From: Isoetes taiwanensis
Taxonomy: Eukaryota; Streptophyta; Lycopodiopsida; Isoetales; Isoetaceae
Assembly (NCBI GenBank): GCA_021234155.1
Contig: JAJEKV010000019.1
Span: forward strand, 248,001-312,000
Length of the DNA stretch: 64,000 nt
Direction of reading: 5' to 3'
The stretch's first letter is position 1. Every line of letters begins with the position of its first letter. This document shows, one piece after another, positions 62,641 through 64,000 of the stretch. Under the pieces are notes generated by a model, which worked only from the letters and a program-made list of their open reading frames with translations, searched no databases and was not told where the DNA came from. The position numbers and the translations under genes are program-made.

Positions 62641-63540
62641 ATACATGCGATTCGACACCGTCGGATCGCCATTTTGGGGAGAGACGAGGCTATATATACG
62701 GTTTTGGGCTCTTTCTCCATTATCGGCGTCTTCTCACAGCAGTTTTTTGGGTCTTAGTTTCCCTTTTGTCAATTTCTCATACACCTTTGGCCATGGAGAT
62801 TCACCATATCCGTCATCGTCCTGCCTCTTTTTGTCGTGATGGTGGCTACTTATTCGGATCTTATCTGGAGATGGAGTCATGGCTACCTATTCTTATCTGG
62901 AGATGGAGTAATGGCTATTCCATAGTATTTTTTTCATAGCTTCCTATTTTTCATATCTTCCTTTTTTATTGTATACTAATGTCGGTTCTGCATCAATTTT
63001 CATAGCTGGATGGCTTTTTCTGGTTCTGCATCAATTTTCTTTGCATCGGCATCTTCTGATTAATTTGTTCTCGATTGTGTCAATCGGTGATTGCCCCTTC
63101 TTGCTTTACTGTATACTCATCGAACTGTTTGTTCATGTATGGCATCGGTGTTTTATGGATTTTCTAGCATTGCGTCTCTCTTTCATTCTGAATGTCTAAT
63201 ATCCAAAAGAAAACCGCTCTTTTAGATCGTTATCAGATCATTTAATTCAAATTCTCCTCATTCTATATTTATGTTCTATAATTACCTGTGGATCTCTATT
63301 TGAAGTGATTCAGATTGTGCTATATATTTCTTTGCTGTATGCCTATCGATTTTCCCTTTGCCTCCTACCGTTGCACTGGTGCTTGCCTCAAATCCATCCG
63401 TTTTTCATAAATCGGCATTCAGATTTTCTTCTTTGTTTCTATTCTCGCTTCCGGCATGTCCGGCATGCTGGTTTTAATCATCCTTCGTTGGTATCAAATA
63501 GGCTAAATAATTTAACAGCGACTTTATTGCACTGACTTTT
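62641..63540. other. T-rich intergenic, nothing recognised
   Basis: Phe/Leu-rich frames only. A TCTTATCTGGAGATGGAGT word is duplicated at about 62.86 and 62.89 kb. Confidence 0.4.
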
Positions 63541-63552
63541 ATAATAGTTCAA

Positions 63553-63599
63553 TGGTTAGGATGCTTGCTTGTTAAACATATAGTTAGGGGTTCGAATCC
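63553..63599 (+). repeat. tRNA-like promoter module, copy 1
   Basis: Box A TGGTTAGGATG (63553-63563) and a perfect box B GGTTCGAATCC (63589-63599). An anticodon-loop-like TTGTTAAA lies between them (would read GUU). The anticodon and acceptor stems do not pair well, so it is probably tRNA-derived. Confidence 0.6.
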
Positions 63600-63678
63600 T
63601 TCTCAATGTATTTGTATTCGTCTCTTTTTCGTATTTTTCTCAGATTTTATGTTTTTCGTTGTTCTTTTCAATCCCATA

Positions 63679-63725
63679 TGGTTAGGACGCTGGTTTGTTA
63701 AACTTGTGGTTAGGGCTTCGAATCC
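63679..63725 (+). repeat. tRNA-like promoter module, copy 2
   Basis: Box A TGGTTAGGACG and box B GCTTCGAATCC, exactly 126 bp after the matching parts of copy 1. The flanking TTCTCAA(T/C)(G/A)TATTTGTATT is shared too, so it is a tandem duplication. The arms CTGGT / ACTTG pair only partly. Confidence 0.6.
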
Positions 63726-64000
63726 TTCTCAACATATTTGTATTTCTTTTGTTTTTTGGTATTCTTTTTAATTCCATCTACTACTATAACTTTCTAACTT
63801 TATGTCTTTGGGGTGATGGCCGAGTAGGAAATTGTTCTTGTCCATTCATTCATCGCGTTTCTTTTGCTTGCCATTTCTTTTGCGAAAACCCATTACCATT
63901 TATTTGTGTGATTGTTCCCACCAACCCTTTACGTCATTTGGTGCAATTTTCTTTTTTCTAGAAAGTGGATAGTTTCCATTTCATAATTCAATGTCATTTT
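63726..64000. other. T-rich end of window
   Basis: No gene recognised. Confidence 0.4.

Noticed and set aside
63553-63725. Functional tRNA-Asn genes
   Set aside because: Box B is excellent, but anticodon and acceptor stems do not pair convincingly and the unit is tandemly duplicated with its flanks.

Overview
The window looks like nuclear DNA of a land plant with a large, repeat-laden genome. The best taxonomic pointer is the broken PPR gene at 38.2-41.0 kb. Its repeat wording (LVDMYAKCG, WSVMI, GYMPKL) resembles the large PLS-type PPR families of ferns, so a fern is my best guess, though this is inference. Other support is plant-style introns, a plant 20S proteasome beta-5 gene, and Ty3/gypsy, copia, CACTA, PIF/Harbinger and LINE elements. 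The base composition is AT-rich.

Layout. 1-17 kb is mostly T-rich intergenic DNA with repeat clusters (5.6-6.7 and 10.3-11.6 kb), a 290-bp MITE with 28-bp terminal inverted repeats (14.58-14.87 kb) and an alternating purine/pyrimidine minisatellite (15.8 kb). 18.47-31.37 kb is a three-level nest. A 5'-truncated LINE, bounded by a 12-16 bp target duplication and ending in poly(A), was entered by an 11-kb CACTA-type element, which was entered in turn by a Ty3/gypsy element with 541-bp LTRs and a TGCCA duplication. 31.73-34.51 kb holds a seven-exon proteasome beta-5 gene. 35.0-35.6 kb is a copia integrase scrap. 38.16-40.98 kb is the PPR pseudogene.

41.2-50 kb is repeat country: two inverted AATCT-rich arrays, a tRNA-like retroposon head, a palindrome, a pyrimidine tract and serial exact tandem duplications. 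51.1-54.8 kb carries both genes of a PIF/Harbinger transposon. 56.2-58.6 kb has a second LINE type with stacked 3' tails joined by (GA)n tracts. 58.93-60.91 kb holds the most unusual locus: a multi-exon minus-strand gene whose pieces match a beta-class N4-cytosine/N6-adenine DNA methyltransferase, with an intron holding six regularly spaced palindromes. 62.2-62.6 kb is a minisatellite, and two tRNA-like modules lie at 63.55-63.73 kb.

Nearly every recognisable coding region, including the proteasome gene and a retrotransposon with almost identical LTRs, is interrupted by single-base frameshifts. Either pseudogenisation is pervasive or the assembly has systematic small indels, and this affects how every broken gene here should be read.
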